Assembly (NCBI RefSeq): GCF_043195105.1
Contig: NZ_JBAFWO010000001.1
DNA: 64,000 nt
DNA from: NCEH01 sp002257205
GTDB lineage: Bacteria > Pseudomonadota > Alphaproteobacteria > Rhizobiales > Xanthobacteraceae
Direction: 5' to 3' (one strand)
Part shown: positions 1 to 8,141 of the stretch, one piece after another
Position numbering within the stretch: position 1 is the stretch's first letter
How the letters are laid out: each line of letters begins with the position of its first letter
Translations under genes and position numbers: made by a program
The notes under the pieces: model-generated
What the model saw: the letters and a program-made list of their open reading frames with translations, nothing else
What the model was told of the DNA's origin: nothing
Database searches by the model: none

Positions 1-1
1 C

Positions 2-724
2 AAGGCGCTCGGCGGCGGACGCACCAAGGCCCGGCGCGTGCTGGTGAAGGATGCCCATCCCTTGCTCGTCACCGAGGAGGCCGACAAGCTGATCGACCAG
101 GATGCGATCACGGTGGAAGCCATCTATGCGGTGGAGAACAACGGCATCGTGTTCCTGGACGAAATCGACAAGATCGCCGGCAAGGAGGGCCGCTCCGGCG
201 CCGATGTCTCGCGCGAGGGCGTGCAGCGCGATCTGCTGCCGCTGATCGAAGGCACCACGGTTTCCACCAAGCACGGGCCGGTGAAGACCGACCACATCCT
301 GTTCATCGCCTCCGGCGCGTTCCACGTCTCCAAGCCCTCCGACCTGCTGCCGGAGCTCCAGGGCCGCCTGCCGATCCGGGTGGAGCTGGAGGCGCTGACG
401 CGCTCGGATTTCGTGCGCATCCTCACCGAGACCGAGGCGAGCCTCGTCAAGCAGTCGGTGGCGCTCATGGGCACCGAGGGCGTGACGCTGGAAATCACGC
501 TCGACGCCGTGGAAGCGATCGCCGACGTGGCGGTGGAGGTGAATTCCACGGTCGAGAATATCGGCGCCCGCCGCCTCCAGACGGTGATCGAGCGGGTGCT
601 GGACGATCTGTCCTTCACCGCGCCCGACCGCTCCGGCGAAAGCATCGTGATTGACGCCGCCTATGTGCGCGCGCGGGTGGAGGACCTGGCGAAGAACGCC
701 GATCTGAGCCGGTATATTCTTTAA
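2..724 (+). CDS. hslU: HslU, ATPase subunit of the HslUV protease (5' end outside the window)
   Basis: This is the C-terminal part of the AAA+ unfoldase that feeds substrates into the HslV peptidase in the cytoplasm. The reading frame is already open at base 2 (KALGGGRTKARRV), so the N-terminus and Walker A lie before the window. Visible are the Walker B segment VFLDEIDKIA, the conserved block GVQRDLLPLIEG, the sensor region LFIASGAFH and FNPSDLLPELQGR-like residues, the sensor-2 IGARRLQTVIERVL, and the diagnostic C-terminus LSRYIL that docks into HslV. Nothing is odd in the visible part. A GC-rich palindromic repeat follows the stop codon. Confidence 0.97.
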   Translation, partial: KALGGGRTKARRVLVKDAHPLLVTEEADKLIDQDAITVEAIYAVENNGIVFLDEIDKIAGKEGRSGADVSREGVQRDLLPLIEGTTVSTKHGPVKTDHILFIASGAFHVSKPSDLLPELQGRLPIRVELEALTRSDFVRILTETEASLVKQSVALMGTEGVTLEITLDAVEAIADVAVEVNSTVENIGARRLQTVIERVLDDLSFTAPDRSGESIVIDAAYVRARVEDLAKNADLSRYIL

Positions 725-746
725 GCGCTCGGCTTTAGGGCTTGGG

Positions 747-867
747 TTTCCCCCTCCCAACCCTCCCCCGCAAGCGGGAGAGGGCTTTGCAGCCTGGTCG
801 CACCGACCGTCTGCGCTCATCACCGTTGCTCCCTCTCCCGCGTGCGGGGGAGGGTTGGGGAGGGGGA
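747..867. repeat. Dispersed extragenic palindrome (REP-like)
   Basis: Two long arms, 747-771 (pyrimidine-rich, CCCCTCCCAACCCTCCCCC core) and 844-867 (its complement with one extra G), face each other across about 70 bases. Each arm has its own small hairpin (CCCGCAAGCGGG at 766-777, and around 831-855). The same type of CCAACCCTC(T/C)CC sequence recurs at 37110-37410. Such elements are scattered in many Hyphomicrobiales genomes. Placed 3' of hslU and 3' of the facing TPR gene, it could also stop transcription from both sides. Confidence 0.75.
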
Positions 868-919
868 GTTCGAGGAGGGAAAGTCCGAGAGCCGGACGCC
901 ATCCAGGGCGCCCGCCCCT

Positions 920-2827
920 TCACCCGCGCGAGGCGTCGGCGAGTTGCGGCAGGCCGGCGGCTTCCAGCGCGCCCATGACGCGGTCGTAGGAGTCCGGGAT
1001 CGGCAGCAGATGGTGCACCAGGCGCGAAACGCCGGCCGCGCCGCCGGGCGTCTCGCGCGCCAAGAGCGCCACGACGCCGCGCTCCTCCTCCAGCCGCCCC
1101 AGCGCATGCAGCGTCAGCGCCAGCGCGATGCGGCCCTGCGCCGAGGGATGCGCCTGCAAGGTGGACACCAGGCCGGTGGCGGCGATTTCATCCTCGCGCA
1201 TGAAGGCGGCGATGGCGAGATAGACATCCTGCATCGGGGAGCGGGCGGCGCCGTGGCCGCGCGCGAAGGCCAGCACCGCCTCGCCCTGCTCGGGCTTGCC
1301 GAGGCCGATCATGATGGTGCCGACGGTGGCGGCCACGTCGTAATCGAGCGGATTGAGCGCCAGCGCCCGGTCGGCCGCGGCGAGGGCCGCGTCCCGCTCG
1401 CCCCGGAAGAATTCCACGCTCGCCAGCACCTTGGCCGAATAGGCGCTGTTCGGCGAAAGGTCGGTCGCAAGCTCGGCCTCGCGCTGCATCTCGTCGAGCA
1501 TGGCGGGGTCGAGCGGCCGGTCGGAGGAGCGCTGCGCCTCGTCGAGCAGCAGCATGGCCCGCACCGCGTGCAGGGTGCCGAAGCCATTGTCGCGCGTCAC
1601 CCATTGGTCGAGGCAGCCGCGCGCCTGGGCGGCGGTGGTGCTGTCCTCGCCGCGCAGGACGGCGAAGCTCTGGGCGATGCAGCCGAAGCCCGAGCCCGGT
1701 GCGTCGGCGCGCGCCTGGGCGCGGGCGCGGGTGGGCAGCACGCCGTAGGACTGCATCACCGCCGAGGCGATGTCGCGCACCACGCGGTATTCGGAGGCGG
1801 GAAGCTCCGCGCCGCGCCGCAGGTCCTCGAAGGCGGTGGACCAGATGATGGTGCCGCCGCACCGGTCGGTCAGGCGCACCAGCAGCGAGAAGGTGCCGCC
1901 CTGGTGCGCTTCGGCAAGGCCGGTGAGCGAGAACACCGAGCGTGGCGGATTGCCGCGGCATTGGCGGGTCGAGCCGTCTTCCCCGGCCGACATGACATCC
2001 ACGAAATCGAACCGGGCCATGGCGTCGCGCAAGCGCACCTCGAAGGCGTGCACCTCGCTCGCGCCGAAGCCGGCAGGGCCGGCCGCGCCGGCGATCTCGA
2101 ACGGGCGCACCTCCAGTTGCGGCATGCCCATGCGGTCGGCGATCTCGCTCGCCGAATTGACGCTCTCAAGGCCCAGCAGGCTGGCAATGGGGCCTGAGCG
2201 GTTGGAATCGGTCAGTTCCACCGTGCCCCACACCAGCGCGGCGGCGGCCACCAAAGCGATGGCGATCCAAGCGAAGCGCGCGCGGGTGCGGGCGGGCGGC
2301 GGGGAGGAGGGGGCGCCGGGCGCGGACGGTTTCACCGCCTCGCCATCCCCCGGCCCGGAGAGTCCAGCGGCCTCGCCCGCGCCACGCGGCACGAAGCGCG
2401 GCACGTAGACGCCCTTGGGGATGACGATTTCCAGCGTCTCTTCAGGGCCGGCCGAGGTATAATAACGCTCTAATGCGCGGCGCAGGCGGGTGGCCTCCAC
2501 GCGCACGATGGGGTCGGTCTGGGGATCGAAGGTGGTGGGGCGGCCCAGCGCTTCGACGGCGATGGTATAACCCTTGATCGCGTCGGCCCGCCCACCGAGC
2601 GTCGCTTCCACCACGAAGCGCAGGAAATCCGCGAGGCGGGGCGAGGAGACGAATTCATCGGAAGCGAGCACGCGCGCCAGTGCGGCGCGGGCCTTGTCGG
2701 CCTGCACATCCTGCGCGCTCGGCAGGGCCGCGAGTTCGGCCGGGTCCTGTGCGTCCTCGCCCGGCAGAACGGTTTCGTCCGTCAAGGGGTCGGCATCCGA
2801 CCTCGGATCGCGCGCCGAGCCGGTCAC
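920..2827 (-). CDS. Membrane-anchored TPR protein with an N-terminal DNA-binding-like domain
   Basis: The 635-residue product starts at a GTG; no convincing Shine-Dalgarno is visible. Residues about 42-146 form the conserved block seen at the front of many rhizobial adenylate-cyclase-like and TPR proteins (SPRLADFLRFVVEATL, DPIVRVEATRLRRAL, IPKGVYVPRF). This block resembles a regulator effector domain. A Pro/Ala-rich linker leads to one transmembrane helix at about 184-204. The rest has a CadC/adenylate-cyclase-associated fold followed by TPR-like helices (about 430-620, for example AADRALALNPLDYDVAATVG). This suggests a cytoplasmic N-terminus and a periplasmic sensory or scaffold C-terminus. 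No cyclase catalytic domain is present, and its substrate or target cannot be told from sequence. Confidence 0.7.
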   Translation of the reverse strand: MTGSARDPRSDADPLTDETVLPGEDAQDPAELAALPSAQDVQADKARAALARVLASDEFVSSPRLADFLRFVVEATLGGRADAIKGYTIAVEALGRPTTFDPQTDPIVRVEATRLRRALERYYTSAGPEETLEIVIPKGVYVPRFVPRGAGEAAGLSGPGDGEAVKPSAPGAPSSPPPARTRARFAWIAIALVAAAALVWGTVELTDSNRSGPIASLLGLESVNSASEIADRMGMPQLEVRPFEIAGAAGPAGFGASEVHAFEVRLRDAMARFDFVDVMSAGEDGSTRQCRGNPPRSVFSLTGLAEAHQGGTFSLLVRLTDRCGGTIIWSTAFEDLRRGAELPASEYRVVRDIASAVMQSYGVLPTRARAQARADAPGSGFGCIAQSFAVLRGEDSTTAAQARGCLDQWVTRDNGFGTLHAVRAMLLLDEAQRSSDRPLDPAMLDEMQREAELATDLSPNSAYSAKVLASVEFFRGERDAALAAADRALALNPLDYDVAATVGTIMIGLGKPEQGEAVLAFARGHGAARSPMQDVYLAIAAFMREDEIAATGLVSTLQAHPSAQGRIALALTLHALGRLEEERGVVALLARETPGGAAGVSRLVHHLLPIPDSYDRVMGALEAAGLPQLADASRG

Positions 2828-3146
2828 GGACGCGCGCCGGCACGGGCGGCCGCCTTAGGCGCCGCTCCGGTCCTCGTTTCAGCCATGCCGCAGCCCCGGC
2901 GCGCGTGCACCGCGTCCGCCTGCCTGACGTCCGCGTGCCGCGCCAAACCGCCGTGCCGCGCCACCGCCGCCGGGCTCGATTGAAAATGACCCATCGTCAT
3001 GGCCCTCTTTTGTGCCAGTCGGGCGCATGGCGCAAGAGGCAGGGTTGCGACCTCGACGGTTCCCTCCCCGCGTGGCCGCTGATAGCTTCCCCGCACAGGC
3101 GGCAAATGTGAGGCCGCCGCGCGCCGGTCGGGCGATGAGGAGAGGG
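2828..3146. other. Divergent intergenic region
   Basis: About 320 bases lie between the divergently read TPR gene and the aminotransferase gene. The stretch is GC-rich, with one slightly AT-richer patch at 2980-3015 that may hold promoters. No RNA gene, strong terminator or convincing small gene was found. Reading frames that run through it are continuations of shadow frames. Confidence 0.5.
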
Positions 3147-3149
3147 ATG

Positions 3150-4502
3150 ATGGCACTGGACGAGATCGCGGTTCGAGCAACGGGCGACGCGGCGCCGAAT
3201 GACCTGGACGCATTCTGGATGCCCTTTACCGCGAACCGCTCTTTCAAGAAGCGCCCGCGTCTGATCGCCCGCGCCAAGGACATGCACTATTACACCCCGG
3301 AAGGCCGGGCGATCCTCGACGGCGTTGCAGGCCTTTGGTGCACCAACCCCGGCCATAACCGGGCGCCGGTGGTGGAGGCCATCCGCAATTCCGCGACCGA
3401 GCTCGATTTCGCCCCCACCTTCCAATACGGCCATCCCAACGCCTTCAAGGTGGCGAGCCGCATCGCCGCGCTCGCGCCGGGCGATCTCGACCATGTGTTT
3501 TTCTGCAATTCCGGCTCGGAAGCTGTGGATACGGCGCTCAAGATCGCGCTCGCTTACCAGAATGTGATCGGCCAGGCTTCCCGCACCCGCCTCATCGGCC
3601 GCGAGCGTGGCTATCACGGGGTCGGCTTCGGCGGCATCAGCGTCGGCGGCATCGTGCCCAACCGCAAGATGTTCGGCACCCTGCTCGCCGGCGTGGACCA
3701 TCTGCCGACCACCTATGACCGCCAGCATCAGGCCTTCACCAAGGGCGAGCCGGACTATGGCGCGCATTTCGCCGACGAGCTGGAGCGCCTGGTGGGCCTG
3801 CACGACGCCTCTACCATCGCGGCGGTGATCGTCGAGCCCATGGCCGGCTCCACCGGCGTGATCCCGGCGCCGAAGGGCTATCTCAAGCGGTTGCGCGAGA
3901 TCTGCGACAAATACGGCATCCTGCTGATCTTCGACGAGGTCATCACCGGCTTCGGCCGTCTCGGCTATGCCTTTGCCGCCGAGCGCTATGGCGTGATCCC
4001 CGATCTGATCACGTTTGCGAAAGGCGTTACCGCCGGCGCCGTGCCCATGGGCGGCGTGCTGGCGCGCAAGGGCATCCATGATGCCTTCATGCGCGGGCCC
4101 GAGCATGTGATCGAGCTGTTCCACGGCTATACCTATTCGGCCCATCCGCTCGCCTGCGCCGCCGCGCTGGCCACGCTGGACCTCTATGCCGAGGAAGATA
4201 CCTTCGCGCGCGCCCGCAAGCTCGAGCCCATGTGGGCTGACGCGGTGATGAGCCTGAAGGACAAGCCGGGCGTGCTGGATATCCGCACGGTGGGCATCAC
4301 CGCCGGCATCGACCTTGCGCCGCGCGAGGGGCAGCCGGGCCTGCGCGGTTATTCCACCCTCGACGGAGCGTTCCACGATCTGGGCATCATGGTGCGCGCC
4401 AGCGGCGATACCATCGCCCTGACCCCGCCGCTGATCATTTCCGAAGACCAGATCGGCGAGCTGATCGAGAAGGTCGGGAAAGCGATCGAACTCTACGCGT
4501 AA
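3150..4502 (+). CDS. Omega-amino acid (beta-alanine):pyruvate aminotransferase, class III
   Basis: A 450-residue fold-type I PLP enzyme expected to move the amino group of beta-alanine or another omega-amino acid to pyruvate in the cytoplasm. Typical family marks are the N-terminal AFWMPFTANRSFK, the phosphate-binding NSGSEAVDTALK, the YHG motif (ERGYHGVGFGG), the cofactor Asp in FDEVITGFGRLG (about 262) and the PLP lysine in TFAKGVTAGAVPMGG (about 291). The start is one of two adjacent ATGs (3147, 3150) just after GAGGAGAGGG. An in-frame frame extends further upstream but has no such ribosome site. The gene stands alone and ends before a hairpin pair. The exact amine donor is inferred from family only. 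Confidence 0.9.
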   Translation: MALDEIAVRATGDAAPNDLDAFWMPFTANRSFKKRPRLIARAKDMHYYTPEGRAILDGVAGLWCTNPGHNRAPVVEAIRNSATELDFAPTFQYGHPNAFKVASRIAALAPGDLDHVFFCNSGSEAVDTALKIALAYQNVIGQASRTRLIGRERGYHGVGFGGISVGGIVPNRKMFGTLLAGVDHLPTTYDRQHQAFTKGEPDYGAHFADELERLVGLHDASTIAAVIVEPMAGSTGVIPAPKGYLKRLREICDKYGILLIFDEVITGFGRLGYAFAAERYGVIPDLITFAKGVTAGAVPMGGVLARKGIHDAFMRGPEHVIELFHGYTYSAHPLACAAALATLDLYAEEDTFARARKLEPMWADAVMSLKDKPGVLDIRTVGITAGIDLAPREGQPGLRGYSTLDGAFHDLGIMVRASGDTIALTPPLIISEDQIGELIEKVGKAIELYA

Positions 4503-4510
4503 AATACGCC

Positions 4511-4535
4511 GGGCCGCGCGGTGTTCGCGCGGCCC
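4511..4535 (+). terminator. Perfect hairpin after the aminotransferase gene
   Basis: Arms 4511-4520 and 4526-4535 (GGGCCGCGCG and complement) pair perfectly over a 5-base loop, 8 bases after the stop codon. No T-run follows, so it may act as an RNA-stabilising hairpin rather than a full terminator. Confidence 0.55.
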
Positions 4536-4590
4536 GCCATCGTAAGATCCGTTCTCGCGAGATCCGTTATCGCAGGGTTATGGACGCAGA

Positions 4591-4628
4591 ACAGAGCGGC
4601 GGCGCCCGGACGGACGCCGCCGCTCTGT
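4591..4628. terminator. Bidirectional terminator between convergent genes
   Basis: A 14-bp perfect stem (4591-4604 with 4615-4628, ACAGAGCGGCGGCG and complement) and a 10-base loop lie between the plus-strand aminotransferase gene and the minus-strand DUF3309 gene. TGTTGTT follows on the plus strand. It lies 9 bases from the DUF3309 stop codon, so it probably serves both genes. Confidence 0.7.
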
Positions 4629-4637
4629 TGTTAAGGG

Positions 4638-4790
4638 TCAGAGTCGCCCTGTGAGCGCCAGCACAACGACGATGATGAGGAGGACGCCCACGATTCCGCC
4701 GGGGCCATAACCCCAGCTGCGGCTATATCCCCAAGTCGGCAGGGCACCGACCAGAAGCAAAATCAAGATGACAAGCAGAATTGTGGACAT
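4638..4790 (-). CDS. DUF3309 small membrane protein
   Basis: A 50-residue product, MSTILLVILILLLVGALPTW at the start and ending LALTGRL. It has two hydrophobic helices (about 3-16 and 33-47) separated by a Gly/Tyr/Trp/Ser segment (GYSRSWGYGPGG). This length and pattern match the DUF3309 family of tiny inner-membrane proteins common in proteobacteria. Function is unknown; members often look stress-related. GGGAGA sits 8 to 13 bases before the ATG. A longer frame upstream has no comparable start and is not used. Confidence 0.85.
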   Translation of the reverse strand: MSTILLVILILLLVGALPTWGYSRSWGYGPGGIVGVLLIIVVVLALTGRL

Positions 4791-4870
4791 GGCGTTGCGG
4801 TCTCCCGGCCTCTGACTGCCATGACAACGCCTGATTTCGTAAAATGTTCCCGTTTTCGTGGGAGCGACGA

Positions 4871-6754
4871 CTATAAAACGGCCGCATCCTGGCCGATGGG
4901 GGATGTCGCCCGCAGCAGCCACGCGCAGGTCTCCGCCTCCAGCAGCGGACCCACCCGGACCGCCACTTCGGCGTGGTAGGAATTGATCCACTCGATCTCT
5001 GTTTTCGTGAGCAATTCCAGCGCCAGCAGGCGTTTCTCGAAGGGCGCGAGGGTGAGCGTCTCGAAGCCCAGGCTCGGCCGGTCCCCACCTTCGGGATGGC
5101 GCGGCTCCACCAGGATGAGATTCTCAAGCCGGATGCCGTAGGCGTTCGCTTTATAATAGCCCGGCTCGTTCGAGAGGATCATGCCGGCCTTCAGCGGCAC
5201 ATGGCCGAGCTTGGAGATCCGCGCCGGCCCCTCGTGCACCGAAAGCCCCGCGCCGACCCCGTGACCGGTGCCGTGATCGAAGTCGAGCCCCTGCGCCCAC
5301 AGGAATTGTCGCGCCAGCGGATCGAGCTGCGCGCCGCTCACCCCCACCGGAAACACCGCGCGGGCGAGTGCGATATGACCCTTCAGGACTAAAGTGAAGT
5401 GTCGGCGCATCTCCGCCGTCGGCTCTCCGGCCACCAGGGTGCGGGTCACGTCCGTGGTGCCGTCGGGATATTGCGCGCCGGAATCGAGGAGAAACAAGTC
5501 TCCGTTATTTATCAGCCTATTGGTTTCCTTGGTGACGCGATAATGGACGATCGCGCCATTGGGTCCGGCGCCGGAAATGGTGGGGAAGGAGACATCGTTC
5601 AGCGGCCCGCTGCGCCGCCGGAAGGTCTCCAGCGCTTCCACCGCGCGGATCTCGCTCACCGTGCCGGTGGGGGCGACCTCATCGAACCAGTGGAGAAAGC
5701 GCGCCAGGGCCACGCCGTCGCGCAGATGCGCGGCACGCATGCCCGCGATCTCCGCCGCATTCTTCACCGCCTTCAGCAGGGTGATGGGATCGGCCCCCTT
5801 CGAGACGCTTCCGCCCGCCTGTTCGATGGCTTGCGCGAGTGCGACCGGGGCGGTGGCCTGGTCCACGCGGATCGTGCGCCCGGCGGCGAAGGCCGCGAGC
5901 TGGTCCGCCAGGGCGCCTTCGTCGGCGATATCGACCACGTCCTCCAATTGCGCGCGCACCACATTGGAGAGCTTTTCCGGCGCCACGAACAAGTGCGGCC
6001 GCCCCTGCGCCGGCACCAGCGACCAGGCGAGCACCAGCGGCGTATGGCTGACGTCGGCGCCGCGCAGGTTGAACAGCCAGGCCGTGGCGTGGGGATCGGA
6101 AATCAGGGCGCCGTCGACCTTGTCCGCCACCAGCGCCGCCTGCACGCGGGCCAGCTTCTCCCGCGGGCTGGCGCCGGCGCTGTCATCGTCCAGCAGGCGC
6201 GCGGCGGCGCGCGGCGGGGCGGGGCGGTCGGTCCACAGGCGGGCGATGGGATCGTCCGCGACCGCGACCAGGATGCCGCCGGCCTTCGCGACCGCCTGCG
6301 AGAGCTTGTCCTTCATGTCGAGGGTGGACCGCCAGGGATCGAATCCCAGCGAGGCTCCCTTGGGCAGGTGCGATTCGATCCAGCGTTCCGGGGTGATGTC
6401 GGCCAAAGGCACCACGGTGAAGGCGGTGCCGTCCACCTGCGCCGGTGCCTGGAGGGTATAGCGGCCGTCGACGAACAGGGCCGCCTCGTCCTTCAGCACC
6501 ACGCACAGGCCGGCGGAGCCGGTGAAGCCGGTGAGCCAGGCGAGGCGCTCCTCGCCCGGCGTCACATATTCGTTCTGGTGCGCATCGGCGCGCGGAATCA
6601 CATAGCCGTCGAGCCCGCGGGCCGCGAGTTCCGCGCGCAGGGCGGCGAGCCGCGCCGGTCCGAGCCGGCCGTCGGCGGTATCCTCGAACGTTTGATAGAG
6701 CGCCGAAAATTCAGCGGCATCGGGATCGGCGGCGGCGGGCTGGATCTGTGACAT
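4871..6754 (-). CDS. pepP: Xaa-Pro aminopeptidase (aminopeptidase P, M24 family)
   Basis: The 627-residue cytoplasmic metallopeptidase removes an N-terminal residue that precedes proline. It is the long, three-domain form: two creatinase-like N-terminal domains (about 25-330), then the pita-bread catalytic domain and a C-terminal extension. The dimetal ligands are recognisable in LLDSGAQYPDGTTDVTR, GTGHGVGAGLSVHEGP, NEPGYY and IRLENLILVEP. The start at MSQIQ is preferred because upstream codons would run into the end of the GGDEF gene; no clear Shine-Dalgarno is visible. It lies 58 bases after the diguanylate cyclase gene on the same strand, so it may be co-transcribed, but no functional link to the polysaccharide locus is implied. 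Confidence 0.93.
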   Translation of the reverse strand: MSQIQPAAADPDAAEFSALYQTFEDTADGRLGPARLAALRAELAARGLDGYVIPRADAHQNEYVTPGEERLAWLTGFTGSAGLCVVLKDEAALFVDGRYTLQAPAQVDGTAFTVVPLADITPERWIESHLPKGASLGFDPWRSTLDMKDKLSQAVAKAGGILVAVADDPIARLWTDRPAPPRAAARLLDDDSAGASPREKLARVQAALVADKVDGALISDPHATAWLFNLRGADVSHTPLVLAWSLVPAQGRPHLFVAPEKLSNVVRAQLEDVVDIADEGALADQLAAFAAGRTIRVDQATAPVALAQAIEQAGGSVSKGADPITLLKAVKNAAEIAGMRAAHLRDGVALARFLHWFDEVAPTGTVSEIRAVEALETFRRRSGPLNDVSFPTISGAGPNGAIVHYRVTKETNRLINNGDLFLLDSGAQYPDGTTDVTRTLVAGEPTAEMRRHFTLVLKGHIALARAVFPVGVSGAQLDPLARQFLWAQGLDFDHGTGHGVGAGLSVHEGPARISKLGHVPLKAGMILSNEPGYYKANAYGIRLENLILVEPRHPEGGDRPSLGFETLTLAPFEKRLLALELLTKTEIEWINSYHAEVAVRVGPLLEAETCAWLLRATSPIGQDAAVL

Positions 6755-6812
6755 GCGGTATTTTAGGAGCGAAGCGGCGCGCCCGCAATTCGTCCCGGCG
6801 GGCGGGGCAGGC

Positions 6813-7976
6813 TTATTGGGTCTGCCCGGCGACGAAGCAGCGGTTGCGCCCGGCCTTCTTGGCGGCATAAAGCGCGACGTCGGCACGCGCGAGCAATTTG
6901 CGCAGCGGCTCCGGCGGGCGATATTGGGCGATGCCGAAACTGGCGGTTACCACCCGCGTATCCGGCACGGATTCGAAGTGGGTGCTTTCCAGCAGCGCGC
7001 GCACGCGCTCGGCGAACTGGCGCGCGCCTTCCACGTCCGCCCCGGTCAGCAGGATGGCGAATTCCTCGCCGCCGATGCGCCCGATCACATCTTCCCCCCG
7101 CATGGTGTTGAGCAGGAGCGCGCCGAATTCCTTCAGCACCGCGTCGCCCGCGCCATGGCCGTAAGTGTCGTTCAGCAATTTGAAATGATCGATGTCGCAG
7201 GAGATCAGGCTGACCTGCCGCCCCGCCGCGCGGGTCATGTGCGAACCGGCGATGCGCTCGAAGCCGCGCCGGTTCAGCAGCCGGGTCAGAAGATCGGTGT
7301 CGCGGTCGCGCTCCATGTCGCCGAGCATGTCGGCGACGGATGCCGCGAGCAGCGTCAGCGCCATGATCGCCCCGAAAATGGCAAGACTCACCTGGAGCAG
7401 GAGCCAGAACACCGAGCGGCCGAAGGTGCCGGGCACGCTCCCGAGCTCGGGATCTATGGTGGCGGTGGTGCGAATGAAGAAATGGAAAGCGAACGCCACC
7501 AGCACCCAATAAAGGAAGCGATCAATGAAGCGGCCCGAGGCCAACCCCACCAGACGCATGCAGATGTAGAGGAAAACAAACCCGTAGCCGAAGTTCAAAA
7601 TATATATGCGGGCGATCAAGCTGCGCTCTATGTAGAAAAAATACCAGATCGGCACCATGATCACAGTGAATATAATAATCGTGACGAGCGGGCTCATTTG
7701 CTGCCCGGCGCGCTGGAGGACACCATTGCCGATCATCACCACGCTGGTGGTGTAAAGCAGCGCCGAGAGAATGGTGTTCTGGCCGAAATCCGCCGGCCAC
7801 AGCGCGATCTGGACGATGGCCGCCAAGCTGTAGCTGAAGCATGCGGCCGAAAACAGCAGGATATAATTGCGGGAGCCACCGAACGCCCACAATCCCAGAA
7901 AACAAAAAGAAAACAGCGCCAATATTGCCGGCCCGATCAGCGCTAATGCAAAATAGGTATCGGGAGCGGGAGACAT
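6813..7976 (-). CDS. Membrane-bound GGDEF diguanylate cyclase
   Basis: A 387-residue protein with about six N-terminal transmembrane helices (residues about 8-215) and a C-terminal GGDEF domain (about 222-385). The active-site loop reads GGEEF (302-306). The product-inhibition I-site RGED (293-296) sits exactly five residues before it, so the enzyme should make c-di-GMP from two GTP and be feedback-inhibited. The metal-binding DIDHFKLLNDTYGH is intact. It is the last gene of the same-strand block nfrA-like/GGDEF, separated from nfrA by a hairpin (8093-8117). By context it is the likely c-di-GMP source for the neighbouring MshEN-containing synthase; that link is inference. No PAS or GAF sensor is visible; the membrane part itself may sense. 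Confidence 0.92.
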   Translation of the reverse strand: MSPAPDTYFALALIGPAILALFSFCFLGLWAFGGSRNYILLFSAACFSYSLAAIVQIALWPADFGQNTILSALLYTTSVVMIGNGVLQRAGQQMSPLVTIIIFTVIMVPIWYFFYIERSLIARIYILNFGYGFVFLYICMRLVGLASGRFIDRFLYWVLVAFAFHFFIRTTATIDPELGSVPGTFGRSVFWLLLQVSLAIFGAIMALTLLAASVADMLGDMERDRDTDLLTRLLNRRGFERIAGSHMTRAAGRQVSLISCDIDHFKLLNDTYGHGAGDAVLKEFGALLLNTMRGEDVIGRIGGEEFAILLTGADVEGARQFAERVRALLESTHFESVPDTRVVTASFGIAQYRPPEPLRKLLARADVALYAAKKAGRNRCFVAGQTQ

Positions 7977-8092
7977 CTGTGGGTAAGGCTCTGACTGGTC
8001 GCTTTGCGTGCCTTATTCTTGTACCGGGTTAGCCCCGGCGGGGGAAGTGGCCCTCGTGTATCCGTTTGACGCTGCAACCCGAGCGCGGCGCC

Positions 8093-8117
8093 GGCCCGGT
8101 GGCGGGTCCACCGGGCC
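8093..8117 (-). terminator. Hairpin downstream of the nfrA-like gene
   Basis: A 10-bp perfect GC stem (8093-8102 with 8108-8117, GGCCCGGTGG and complement) and a 5-base loop lie 25 bases after the nfrA-like stop. There is no T-run, so it may only partly separate the GGDEF gene from the upstream transcript. Confidence 0.5.
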
Positions 8118-8141
8118 CTGGCGTGCCGCGTCCGCGGGCGA

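Noticed and set aside
842..2197. A 451-codon plus-strand frame over the TPR gene
   Set aside because: It starts inside a REP-like repeat and has no recognisable domain; it is the shadow of the minus-strand TPR protein.
4511..4535. Candidate small RNA between the aminotransferase and DUF3309 genes
   Set aside because: The two hairpins are explained as 3' structures of convergent genes; no promoter of their own is visible.
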